Shown: in pieces, positions 1 to 5,599 of the stretch
How the letters are laid out: each line of letters opens with the position of its first letter
How positions within the stretch are numbered: the stretch's first letter is position 1
Assembly: GCA_003175865.1 (NCBI GenBank)
Contig: PSRF01000414.1
Span: forward strand, 1 to 5,599
Reading direction: 5' to 3'
Origin: Blastocatellia bacterium
Lineage (GTDB): Bacteria > Acidobacteriota > Blastocatellia > Pyrinomonadales > Pyrinomonadaceae
DNA: 5,599 bases
Made by a program: the position numbers and the translations under genes
The notes under the pieces: model-generated
The model's input: only the letters and a program-made list of their open reading frames with translations
What the model was told of the DNA's origin: nothing
The model's database searches: none

Positions 1-236
1 GCTCTTACCGTTCTGGTTCTGGCCTCGTACGGAGAACGAGGTCGACGTTTAACGTGGATCGCTACAAAGGTCTCCAACAGTGACTACAACGTAATCGTAC
101 TCAAAAGGGCGCTGTGCTACCGCGAATCTTTTCGAAACAGAAAAACCTGTAGTATCTCCGAGACAAGAACAGTTCGCGACCAGGAAAGCCTAACCCGAGA
201 ATAGCTTTTACAAGCTCAAGCGTTGGGCTATGAAAT
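1..236. other. Left-edge stretch without a recognisable gene
   Basis: This stretch lies downstream of the serine hydrolase gene and contains no protein I recognise. The forward frame beginning at base 1 is open for 67 codons to a TAG at 202-204, so it could be the tail of a gene entering from the left. Its product is rich in Arg, Ser and Thr, has no visible domain and does not read like a conserved C-terminus, and an open frame of this length can arise by chance. Small dyads are present: a 6-bp stem CCTCGT/ACGAGG (23-28 with 36-41), ACGT-TTA-ACGT (45-55), and AGCTT-TTAC-AAGCT (203-216). The last lies about 20 bases past the hydrolase stop but lacks a T-run on the minus strand, so I do not call it a terminator. 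Confidence 0.5.
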
Positions 237-1646
237 CTACCACCAGTAGATTTGCTCTATCCGCTTATCGTCCCCAACTCTAAACGAAAGCAAATATCCA
301 CTGTCGCCTAAGACCAATCGATAACGGACGATGCTACCCTCTTCTACTTTTTCACGATCATAGTAGACGAACGACCGTAACGCCCCGTGTGAACCTACCC
401 ATTGCCAGAAAGCTTTGCGTGTAGCAGTGCTTAGGAAGACTTGCATTGGCTTCGCGAATTCCGCGTTGTCGAAACTACCATTCAAGAGGTGAGAGGTTAT
501 TTCCTTTAATCTGATCGAAGTTTGGGGATCATGATCAGGTTTGACTTGCGGCCGTGCCAGGGCTGGAACGTACATGCCTGCAATGTCGATGGCCAGTTGA
601 TCGATGATCATGTCTGAGTGATTCGTCAGAATGATGATTGTTAGCTTGTCATCCAGGAAGCGATAGATAACCGATGAAAAGCCAGGTGTACCACCGCTGT
701 GTTGCACGAAGTGATGACCGTGATAACTATCCACGAACCATCCGAAACCGTAGTTGAAGGAAGCTGCCGCGCCTTCGTTAGTTCTGGTTGCGGTCCACAT
801 CTGTTCAAGGCTTGATGTCTTCAACAACTTCTCGGTGTAAAGCACAGCGTCCCACCGGGCCAAATCTTCGACGCTTGAAAGAATGCTTCCCGCCGAGAAA
901 GCGATGAATGGCGCTAGCACAGGACGATTCTCGAACGCGCCGCTTACCCATTGGTAACCTGCGGCACGATTCGCTACTAGTGGACGCACGTCGGTGTTGT
1001 GCGTCGCCCTCATGCCCACTGGACGAAAGATTCGTTCGCTCAGGAATTGCCAGAAAGACTCGCCGCTGACCTTTTCAACTACAAGACCAAGCAAGTAATA
1101 GCCTGTGTTGTCGTAGGACCACGTGTCGCCTGGTTGGAACTCGAGTGGCAGCTTGAAAAACATGCTCAGCAACTCTTCACGTCCGGGTGTCGACTCCATC
1201 AACAGATTCGTTTTGAAAGAGCCGAGATAACCCGGCACGGCCACGTGGTTTTGTATACCCGACGTATGCGACAGAAGATGGCGAATCGTAATCGGCTGCC
1301 ACGCCTCCGGCGCATTGGGAAAATATTTTGTTATGCTGTCGTCGAGGTGAACCTTGCCTTCTTCAACCAGCATCATGATTGCAGTTGCGGTGAACTGCTT
1401 GGTCATCGATCCGATTTCATAGACGGTCTGTGGCGTCGCTGGACTGTTCTGCTCGAGATTAGCAACGCCGTAGCCATTTGCTTTGACAATCCGACCGTTG
1501 CGCACAACCGCAAGCGAGAGGCCAGGAATGTGTAACTCACACATGCGTGCCTGAATGTAATCGTCAACTCCTTCACCTCTCGCCGATACAAACGCGCAGA
1601 GAACGAGCAGCAATACGGACGCAATCGTTTTGCGGTTTCGTTTCAT
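237..1646 (-). CDS. Secreted serine hydrolase, beta-lactamase/transpeptidase fold (PF00144 type)
   Basis: A 469-residue exported serine hydrolase. Residues 1-22 form a Sec signal peptide: basic MKRNRK, a hydrophobic core, and a likely cut after VSA. The catalytic domain spans about 27-360. It shows the nucleophile motif S80-M-T-K83, the structural motif HLLSHTSG (123-130), the second catalytic motif Y178-D-N180, SAGSILSSVEDLARW (251-265), and H316-S-G-G in place of the KTG box. That set is typical of the class C-like group of esterases, D-aminopeptidases and DD-peptidases. Residues about 380-469 form a small extra C-terminal domain, ending in IYWW, of the kind often attached to these enzymes. 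The substrate (ester, D-amino-acid peptide or peptidoglycan stem) cannot be read from sequence, and true beta-lactam resistance is not implied. The start is set by the signal peptide; the ribosome binding site is weak. It lies 72 bases downstream of the propeller gene and may be co-transcribed with it. Confidence 0.93.
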   Translation of the reverse strand: MKRNRKTIASVLLLVLCAFVSARGEGVDDYIQARMCELHIPGLSLAVVRNGRIVKANGYGVANLEQNSPATPQTVYEIGSMTKQFTATAIMMLVEEGKVHLDDSITKYFPNAPEAWQPITIRHLLSHTSGIQNHVAVPGYLGSFKTNLLMESTPGREELLSMFFKLPLEFQPGDTWSYDNTGYYLLGLVVEKVSGESFWQFLSERIFRPVGMRATHNTDVRPLVANRAAGYQWVSGAFENRPVLAPFIAFSAGSILSSVEDLARWDAVLYTEKLLKTSSLEQMWTATRTNEGAAASFNYGFGWFVDSYHGHHFVQHSGGTPGFSSVIYRFLDDKLTIIILTNHSDMIIDQLAIDIAGMYVPALARPQVKPDHDPQTSIRLKEITSHLLNGSFDNAEFAKPMQVFLSTATRKAFWQWVGSHGALRSFVYYDREKVEEGSIVRYRLVLGDSGYLLSFRVGDDKRIEQIYWW

Positions 1647-1680
1647 TGGGCTTCACATCTTCACGGCAGTGAGAAAATGC

Positions 1681-1700
1681 TCATGCGCTGAGGCGCGTGG
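1681..1700. repeat. Small dyad between the two minus-strand genes
   Basis: GCGC-TGAG-GCGC forms a perfect 4-bp stem. On the plus strand it extends to 8 pairs if G-T pairs are allowed (TCATGCGC with GCGCGTGG). Transcription here should be on the minus strand, where the extension contains C-A mismatches, and no T-run follows directly. It is therefore a poor terminator for the propeller gene, and read-through into the hydrolase gene is possible. It may be incidental. Confidence 0.2.
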
Positions 1701-1718
1701 GCACGTCTAGACTAACTA

Positions 1719-2855
1719 CTAATGAGAAGACAACCTCACTACTCTTCCTTCCGGCACGAACGCCGTTCCATCGGAAACAAAGACGTTCCCATTCGGGCTG
1801 ACGGCGACGCCGCCGGCAAATGAAAGCGTTCCACCCGTCAAAAACGCATGAACGCTCGGATTGGAAAACGGGATCTGCACCACATCACCCTGCGGATGGT
1901 CGAAATCATTGTTGATGTCTGGATTCGTGAAGAGCTGTGACGCGTAGAAACTTCCGTCGGAACCAAAAGTACAGCCATTGATCGGCCACAATCCGGACGC
2001 CCAGAGCGTCATTGGTGTAGCGCTTGGATCATTCAGATTTACCTGCGTCGGATCGACACGATAAACCTTGGCTGATGGTCCAAAGACGAATGTGTCGACT
2101 AGCGCTAGCGTGCCGATGTAAAGAGCATCGTCCGGACCTTGAGCAACGCACGTGGGTATTGCGTCTCGAATGACCTCGTTTGGAAAATATGCAAGCACGC
2201 GTACGCTGCCATCGGCCAACACCTCATTGAGTGTGTTCGCGCCAGCGTCGGCAACGTATATGTGCCCTGGGACTGCTAAGACGCCGTAAGGATTGGCGTC
2301 AGGAAATTCCTCCCATAGATAACTGTGATCACCCGTCCACTGAAAGTCGTAACTGCCTACATTGGTCAAGTTCTCGGTACTTCCCTTTGAATCGATCTTG
2401 AACAGATTTCCAAAAACATTATTGCCCGTACCCTGGGGCGACAGCCCCATGATGGCGTAGATCGCGGAGTTCGCACCGCGGCCAAGTACGGATATGCCAT
2501 CGACTCCGATGAACTCACCTTCATCGCCGATCGTAGGCAAGCCTTCGACGATGGTGCGTGCATCAGGATTTTGCGACATCGAATTGCGAACTTCGATGAT
2601 TGAACCGGCATGGTCTGCATCCCCCGCTTCAGCAACATAGAGGATGTTACCGGGGCCAAATGCCAAACCTCTCGGACTGTGAAGACCATCAACGACAACA
2701 GAAATGGCTGGCTCGCTGTTGGACCTCGGCGCGATGGCAGTCACGGTACCTGAGGGCGATGCCTTTTTGGCATTCACCGGTCGAATTCGATCGCTGGAGA
2801 CAAGAAACACCGCAATCGTAACCGTAACGACTGTGATTCTATTTCGGATTTTCAT
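1719..2855 (-). CDS. Secreted ScyD/ScyE-like beta-propeller protein
   Basis: A 378-residue exported protein that resembles the ScyD/ScyE family, named from cyanobacterial scytonemin clusters but widespread in other bacteria. An N-terminal signal peptide is clear: MKIRNR, a hydrophobic stretch over residues 7-20, and a likely cut after VNA at 29. The rest is a run of propeller-like blades with repeated PxG(L/V)A / G.(I/L)YVA(E/D)AG signatures: GLHSPRGLAFGPGNILYVAEAG starts at 57, PYGVLAVPGHIYVADAGAN at 189, PDDALYIGTL at 241, PINGCTFGSDGSFYASQL at 291 and FAGGVAVSPNGNVFVSDGT at 346. FIGVDGISVLG (115-125) and GNLFKID (149-155) also fit this family. No catalytic residues can be named; a binding or scaffold role outside the cytoplasm is likely but unproven. 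The start is supported by the signal peptide and an AGGA-type ribosome binding site a few bases upstream. Nothing suggests scytonemin synthesis here, as no other scytonemin gene is in view. Confidence 0.88.
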   Translation of the reverse strand: MKIRNRITVVTVTIAVFLVSSDRIRPVNAKKASPSGTVTAIAPRSNSEPAISVVVDGLHSPRGLAFGPGNILYVAEAGDADHAGSIIEVRNSMSQNPDARTIVEGLPTIGDEGEFIGVDGISVLGRGANSAIYAIMGLSPQGTGNNVFGNLFKIDSKGSTENLTNVGSYDFQWTGDHSYLWEEFPDANPYGVLAVPGHIYVADAGANTLNEVLADGSVRVLAYFPNEVIRDAIPTCVAQGPDDALYIGTLALVDTFVFGPSAKVYRVDPTQVNLNDPSATPMTLWASGLWPINGCTFGSDGSFYASQLFTNPDINNDFDHPQGDVVQIPFSNPSVHAFLTGGTLSFAGGVAVSPNGNVFVSDGTAFVPEGRVVRLSSH

Positions 2856-2906
2856 GCTTTCCTGCTTTCTTTGTATTTATGGAAATGGTTGGTCTCATCT
2901 TGAATC

Positions 2907-2933
2907 GTCTGTTAACATCGGAGGCTCACAGAC
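2907..2933. repeat. Inverted repeat GTCTGT-N15-ACAGAC
   Basis: GTCTGT (2907-2912) and ACAGAC (2928-2933) are perfect 6-base inverted arms with centres 21 bases apart, about two helical turns. That spacing suits a dimeric protein binding one face of the DNA, and the site lies just upstream of the weak -35-like box drawn for the propeller gene. It could also be chance, since six-base arms are short. Confidence 0.3.
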
Positions 2934-2977
2934 TCCTTTAGTAAATCCGAGTAGCATCCTGTCCTCACGCTCGGCAA

Positions 2978-3013
2978 AAAGTCTTTAATTAGGCCAAAGT
3001 TTTCCAAAGTCTT
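2978..3013 (+). repeat. Phased AAAGT direct repeats upstream of the regulator
   Basis: AAAGTCTT occurs at 2978-2985 and again at 3006-3013, and CCAAAGT occurs at 2994-3000 and 3004-3010 with a 10-base period. The common core AAAGT therefore starts at 2978, 2996 and 3006. Tandem direct repeats one helical turn apart are the usual binding-site form for OmpR/PhoB-type winged helix domains, the same domain type that begins the adjacent gene. The array ends 13 bases before the start codon, so binding there would be expected to repress the regulator's own expression. No protein-DNA evidence can be drawn from sequence alone. Confidence 0.4.
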
Positions 3014-3026
3014 AGAAATCACACGA

Positions 3027-4955
3027 ATGGTTGAAGAAACGCGCACGACTTATAGCTTTGATAGGTTCACGGTCGATCCACATCGCCGCGTGCTGCTGCG
3101 CGAAGGTCGCACCGTGCAACTTAGCTCCAAGGCATTCGATTTATTGTTGGCCTTGATAGAGAGTGAGGGCCACGAGCTAAGCAAAGAAGAATTGATGGCA
3201 CGTGTCTGGACGGATCAGATTGTTGAAGACGCGAATCTGACTGTGACGATGGCTCAGTTGCGAAAGGTCTTGGGAGAAAAAGCGGCCGACCACCGCTTCA
3301 TCGTGACAATTCCTGGACGTGGGTATCGTTTTGTCGGCGACTTACGACGTGAAGAACCCTCCGCACCATCCCAAAGCATTATGGATCAAGAGAGAGCGAC
3401 AGACGCTGAAGAACTGACACCGCAGATTCCGACGGCGGTAAGTGTCTCCAAAAAAGTGGGCGCTCACAATCGCGCGCTTGCTGGGTTAATCACTTTTGGT
3501 GTGGTGCTCGGGCTTGGCATTACGGCTTACTACTTCTGGATCAAGCGCGCTCCATCAAACGACACTCCTCAGATCAGGTCGATCGCTGTCCTACCTTTCA
3601 AACCGTTGCTTGCTGACGCTCGGGATGAATCGCTCGAGATGGGAATGGCTGACACGTTGATCGCACGACTCAGTAACATTCGCGAGATCAACGTGCGTCC
3701 GATCAGTGCTGTCCGCAAGTACACGGCTCTTGAGCAGGATCCGATTGCCGCCGGTCGCGAGCAACGCGTCGACGCGGTGTTGGACGGACAGATTCAGAGT
3801 GCCACGGAAAAGATCCGTGTAACAGTGCGGTTGTTGCGGGTCGCAGATGGAACGCCGATGTGGGCAAGCCAGTTCGATGAAAAGATGACTGACATCTTTA
3901 CGGTTCAGGATTCAATCTCAGAGCGGGTGGCGGCCGCGCTGGCACTAACGTTGACCAATGAAGAGCAACGCGGGCTGACCAAACGCCATACCGAAGATCG
4001 CGACGCTTATCAGTTTTACCTGAAGGGTCGCTATCAATTGAACCGACTAACGGATGACGGTTTCTTCAAAGGGCGCGATTATTTTCAACAGGCGATCGAC
4101 AAAGATCCAAATTATGCACTCGCCTACGCTGGACTGGCCGATGCTTATAACGCGCTGGGCGGCTTCGATGCACTGGCATCAAGAGACGCCTTTCCCAAGG
4201 CAAGAGAGGCAGCGGAGAAGGCGCTCAAATTTGATGAGAGTTTGGCTGAAGCGCATTCTGCGCTGGCAGTCGTCAAGTTTTCCTTTGACTGGGATTTCGC
4301 AGCGGCTCAGCAAGAATTCCAGCGCGCTCTCGCGATCAGTCCAGGTTATGCTGACGCACACAAAACAAATGCTTATTGCTTAACGGCCTTGAGTCGATTT
4401 GACGACGCCCTCAGCGAGATGAAGCGCGCACTGGAACTCGATCCGCTCTCGCTGGAAAAAACCGCGGCAATCGGAGAGGTGCTTTATCACCAGCGCCAGT
4501 ACGATGAGGCAATCAAGCAATACCGGAAAGCATTGGAGATTGACGCAAACTCAGGCTTTACGCACTGGGCACTGGGCCGTACTTTTATGGCCCAAGGAAA
4601 ATATCCCGAGGCGATCGCCGAATTTCAGATCGCAATTCCACTCTCAGGCGACAGTCCCGACGAACCGGCAGAACTCGCACGCGCCTATGCACTGTCCGGA
4701 AAGCGTGATGAAGCACTGAAGATAGTTGAAAAACTAAAGCGCCTCTCGGAGCACAAGCATGTCGCTCCGACCGTGATTGCGGCCATCTACGGCGCACTTG
4801 GAGACAAGACGCAAGCGTTTGTTTTCCTGGATAAGGCCTACGATGAACGAGATTTCATTCTGGTGTTGCTCAACGTCGAACCAATGTTCGATCCGTTGCG
4901 CTCCGATCAGCGTTTTGCAGATTTGTCGCGCCGCGTTGGACTGCCACACGCCTGA
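3027..4955 (+). CDS. CadC-like membrane-bound winged-helix regulator with TolB-like domain and TPR repeats
   Basis: A 642-residue one-component transcription regulator. Residues 8-104 form an OmpR/PhoB-type winged helix (PF00486 type): LSSKAFDLLLALIE, LSKEELMARVW, the recognition-helix region ANLTVTMAQLRKVLGE (69-84), and the wing IPGRGYRF (95-102). A Pro/Ser/Glu-rich linker follows, then one membrane helix at about 149-171 ending in a basic WIKR. Residues about 183-310 resemble the TolB N-terminal/FlgO-like domain common in such proteins (IRSIAVLPF, ADTLIARLS, VDAVLDGQIQ, VTVRLLRVADGTPMWA). Residues about 325-600 are TPR repeats, for example KGRDYFQQAIDKDPNYALAY, SEMKRALELDP and YDEAIKQYRKALEIDAN, ending with the recurrent FDPLRSDQRFADLSRRVGL. 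The N-terminus should be cytoplasmic and the TPR part outside, as in CadC. There is no phospho-acceptor domain. The start is fixed by the winged helix beginning near residue 8; no good Shine-Dalgarno is seen. The gene ends with TGA TAA. The ligand or partner is unknown. Confidence 0.93.
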   Translation: MVEETRTTYSFDRFTVDPHRRVLLREGRTVQLSSKAFDLLLALIESEGHELSKEELMARVWTDQIVEDANLTVTMAQLRKVLGEKAADHRFIVTIPGRGYRFVGDLRREEPSAPSQSIMDQERATDAEELTPQIPTAVSVSKKVGAHNRALAGLITFGVVLGLGITAYYFWIKRAPSNDTPQIRSIAVLPFKPLLADARDESLEMGMADTLIARLSNIREINVRPISAVRKYTALEQDPIAAGREQRVDAVLDGQIQSATEKIRVTVRLLRVADGTPMWASQFDEKMTDIFTVQDSISERVAAALALTLTNEEQRGLTKRHTEDRDAYQFYLKGRYQLNRLTDDGFFKGRDYFQQAIDKDPNYALAYAGLADAYNALGGFDALASRDAFPKAREAAEKALKFDESLAEAHSALAVVKFSFDWDFAAAQQEFQRALAISPGYADAHKTNAYCLTALSRFDDALSEMKRALELDPLSLEKTAAIGEVLYHQRQYDEAIKQYRKALEIDANSGFTHWALGRTFMAQGKYPEAIAEFQIAIPLSGDSPDEPAELARAYALSGKRDEALKIVEKLKRLSEHKHVAPTVIAAIYGALGDKTQAFVFLDKAYDERDFILVLLNVEPMFDPLRSDQRFADLSRRVGLPHA

Positions 4956-4985
4956 TAAGAAGAGCACTGACCGATGGTCGGAAGT

Positions 4986-5009
4986 AAACAGTCGAAATCG
5001 GCACTGTTT
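4986..5009 (+). terminator. Candidate terminator hairpin after the regulator gene
   Basis: AAACAGT (4986-4992) and ACTGTTT (5003-5009) form a perfect 7-bp stem around a 10-base loop, in which two further CG pairs could form. It begins 30 bases after the regulator's stop codon. The downstream side runs TTTGGCTTTAAC, which has only an interrupted T-run, and the stem is AT-rich at its base, so intrinsic termination would be moderate at best. Confidence 0.4.
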
Positions 5010-5079
5010 GGCTTTAACTACCACTGATTAAGGAATTGCATCGTCGGCAATCTCTGACGGTAAATGATTAGCCAAAGAG

Positions 5080-5114
5080 AGCGCCAGCGATGACGCGCTT
5101 GTACTCTGTCGCTG
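5080..5114 (-). terminator. Weak candidate terminator after the 103-residue gene
   Basis: On the minus strand, just past the stop codon, AGCGC and GCGCT (plus 5095-5099 and 5080-5084) form a 5-bp stem with a 10-base loop, followed by CTCTTT. An alternative pairing joins CAGCGA (complement of 5109-5114) with TCGCTG (complement of 5085-5090). Neither is strong and the T-run is broken, so this is a low-confidence call based mainly on position. Confidence 0.25.
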
Positions 5115-5426
5115 TCAGCTGTATTTCTTGACGGCCGCTTCGATAGCACCACCAGCCTTCTGTAGGTCTTCCGGCACCATCACGGGATGGATTTCAATGC
5201 TGGCATTGAATGCAAGTAACCACGGTTCAGCGATCGCTGGAATCTGCGATGCGTCCTGCATGTCCAGGAAAAGAAACGCTGTCCGTTGACCATTGTCATC
5301 AGTGAAATACACCGCCTCGGGTTTCTGATCTGTCACGATGGACTGGATGGTTGTGCCGAGCTTTCCGGTTTTGGCCGCCGCGTTCCCCGACTCGACAGGT
5401 ATATTTACTTTCACAAGAAATCGCAT
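5115..5426 (-). CDS. Small 103-residue protein of unknown function (possibly DUF3303-like)
   Basis: A small soluble protein with no signal peptide or membrane segment and no cysteine. It starts with a beta strand, MRFLVKVNIPVE, then AAAKTGKLGTTIQSIV (helix), PEAVYFTDDNGQRT (strand and turn), AFLFLDMQDASQIPAIAE, WLLAFNASIEIHPVM (strand), and ends in a helix, AGGAIEAAVKKYS. This order, with a central aromatic/hydrophobic strand and the closing HPVM segment, suggests a small dimeric alpha/beta barrel-type (ferredoxin-like) fold, similar in outline to DUF3303 proteins. I recall near relatives in soil bacteria only as hypothetical proteins, and any specific enzyme name would be unsupported. The start is well supported by GGAGGA at 5430-5435, three bases before the ATG. 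It follows the VOC gene on the same strand after 81 bases, so the two may be co-transcribed. Confidence 0.85.
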   Translation of the reverse strand: MRFLVKVNIPVESGNAAAKTGKLGTTIQSIVTDQKPEAVYFTDDNGQRTAFLFLDMQDASQIPAIAEPWLLAFNASIEIHPVMVPEDLQKAGGAIEAAVKKYS

Positions 5427-5429
5427 AAG

Positions 5430-5435
5430 TCCTCC
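5430..5435 (-). promoter_or_regulatory. Strong Shine-Dalgarno sequence of the 103-residue gene
   Basis: Read on the minus strand this is GGAGGA followed by CTT and the ATG. It is by far the best ribosome binding site in the window, though placed slightly close to the start. It fixes the start codon and suggests efficient translation, in contrast to the weak sites before the hydrolase and regulator genes. Confidence 0.7.
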
Positions 5436-5474
5436 GATGAAATTATGACTCTAAAGAGCATTCCTTCTAGATCT

Positions 5475-5510
5475 TGATGTGGGCAGAAAGAACGCGTGAA
5501 CTCCACATCA
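5475..5510. repeat. 8-bp perfect inverted repeat overlapping the VOC stop codon
   Basis: TGATGTGG (5475-5482) and CCACATCA (5503-5510) are perfect 8-base arms separated by 20 bases. On the minus strand the first arm begins exactly at the TGA stop of the VOC gene, and the element sits between that gene and the next. No T-run follows, so it does not look like a simple terminator; it could form an mRNA stem between two co-transcribed genes or be a protein-binding dyad. Confidence 0.4.
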
Positions 5511-5599
5511 CAAGCGCATCAGCTGCGTGATCTGAACGAGGTTGCCGCAGTTATCGTTCAGCCTCGCGATCTTGGAGCCAATCACGTCGGTCGGCGTCA
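5508..5599 (-). CDS. VOC-family (glyoxalase/bleomycin-resistance superfamily) protein, C-terminal fragment
   Basis: Only the last 29 codons and the TGA stop lie in the window; the gene continues past the right edge. The visible peptide reads TPTDVIGSKIARLNDNCGN followed by LVQITQLMRL. A PTDV lead-in, a strand, and D(N/T)CGNL(V/I)QI close to the C-terminus is a recurrent ending of VOC-superfamily proteins, whose last beta strand carries a metal-ligand position in metal-dependent members. Here that position appears to be Gln (in LVQI) rather than Glu, as is common in the subgroup ending CGNLIQ. Substrate and activity cannot be judged from the fragment. The assignment rests on this short motif, so it is probable rather than certain. 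The 103-residue gene follows downstream on the same strand. Confidence 0.68.
   Translation of the reverse strand, partial: TPTDVIGSKIARLNDNCGNLVQITQLMRL

Larger units (their letters stand above)
2856..3026. promoter_or_regulatory. Divergent promoter/operator region between propeller gene and regulator
   Basis: These 171 bases separate two divergently read genes and so must hold both start signals unless transcription begins elsewhere. On the minus strand a weak sigma-70-like pair can be drawn for the propeller gene: TTCAAG (complement of 2899-2904) and CATAAA (complement of 2876-2881), 17 bases apart; both match consensus poorly. I see no convincing -35/-10 pair for the regulator. The half nearest the regulator is AT-rich and carries repeated AAAGT motifs, and the middle carries a spaced inverted repeat; both are listed separately. 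The regulator's ATG has no clear Shine-Dalgarno sequence. Autoregulation plus control of the propeller gene from here is an inference from layout. Confidence 0.5.
4956..5114. other. Convergent intergenic region
   Basis: This gap lies between the 3' ends of the regulator and the 103-residue gene. I see no coding potential in it. It holds several small stem-forming sequences: GACC-GAT-GGTC (4969-4979), the AAACAGT/ACTGTTT hairpin, and the AGCGC/GCGCT stem nearest the minus-strand gene. This fits a region where transcription from both sides stops. Confidence 0.5.

Noticed and set aside
999..1535. 178-codon forward open frame inside the hydrolase gene
   Set aside because: It lies wholly antisense to a gene with clear catalytic motifs. 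Its product has no recognisable domain, and its length is explained by the codon structure of the opposite strand.
1577..1646. Lipoprotein signal in the hydrolase (LVLC at residues 14-17)
   Set aside because: The residue before Cys is Leu, which does not fit a lipobox, and a good signal peptidase I site (VSA) follows. Free export is more likely than lipid anchoring.
237..1646. Antibiotic resistance beta-lactamase
   Set aside because: The SxxK and YxN motifs are shared by the whole fold, the third box is HSGG rather than KTG, and there is an added C-terminal domain. This fits an esterase or peptidase-type member better than a true beta-lactamase.
1719..2855. Part of a scytonemin biosynthesis cluster
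   Set aside because: Only the ScyD/ScyE-like propeller is present. No ScyA, ScyB or ScyC-like gene is seen, and the family is broad outside cyanobacteria.
2704..2988. 94-codon forward open frame spanning the propeller gene start and the intergenic region
   Set aside because: The first half is antisense to the signal peptide region of the propeller gene, and the rest covers the divergent regulatory region. The product shows no family features.
4734..5024. 96-codon minus-strand open frame over the end of the regulator gene
   Set aside because: It is antisense to the conserved TPR/C-terminal part of the regulator, with no domain and no good ribosome binding site.
5286..5477. 63-codon forward open frame opposite the 103-residue gene
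   Set aside because: It is antisense to the start of a gene with a strong Shine-Dalgarno sequence, and its product is not recognisable.
1..5599. CRISPR array, tRNA, rRNA, insertion sequence or toxin-antitoxin pair
   Set aside because: No regularly spaced long repeats, cloverleaf-like sequence, transposase motif or terminal repeats, and no small overlapping gene pair with toxin/antitoxin features were found.

Overview
The window looks like chromosomal DNA of a soil or environmental bacterium. By eye the base composition is balanced, near half G+C. The long one-component regulator (OmpR-type winged helix, single membrane helix, TolB-like domain, TPR repeats) and the secreted serine hydrolase and beta-propeller proteins are a combination I associate with Acidobacteriota, especially Blastocatellia/Pyrinomonadales. 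That placement is an inference from gene content only; there is no rRNA or other marker here. I see no insertion sequence, phage gene, tRNA, rRNA or CRISPR array.

Layout, left to right. Bases 1-236 hold no recognisable gene, although one forward frame is open from the window edge to 204. Two genes follow on the minus strand: a secreted PF00144-type (beta-lactamase/transpeptidase fold) serine hydrolase (237-1646) and, upstream of it, a secreted ScyD/ScyE-like beta-propeller protein (1719-2855). A 171-base divergent intergenic region with short direct and inverted repeats separates these from a plus-strand gene (3027-4955). That gene encodes a 642-residue CadC-like membrane-bound transcription regulator with a C-terminal TPR array. 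A convergent region (4956-5114) with candidate terminator hairpins follows. The right end has two minus-strand genes: a 103-residue small protein of unknown function (5115-5426) with a strong ribosome binding site, and upstream of it the last 29 codons of a VOC (glyoxalase/bleomycin-resistance superfamily) protein, cut by the window edge.

How the parts may work together. The regulator has its DNA-binding domain at the N-terminus and its sensor-like part beyond the membrane helix, and it is divergent from two exported proteins. A plausible reading is that it senses an envelope state or protein partner and controls itself and/or the propeller-hydrolase pair through the shared intergenic region. 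This rests on position and repeat structure, not direct evidence. The VOC gene and the 103-residue gene are probably a separate small transcription unit. I did not find a clearly new multi-gene system. The most useful leads are the divergent regulator/export cluster with its phased AAAGT repeats, the uncharacterised 103-residue protein paired with a VOC gene, and the long inverted repeat at the VOC stop codon.
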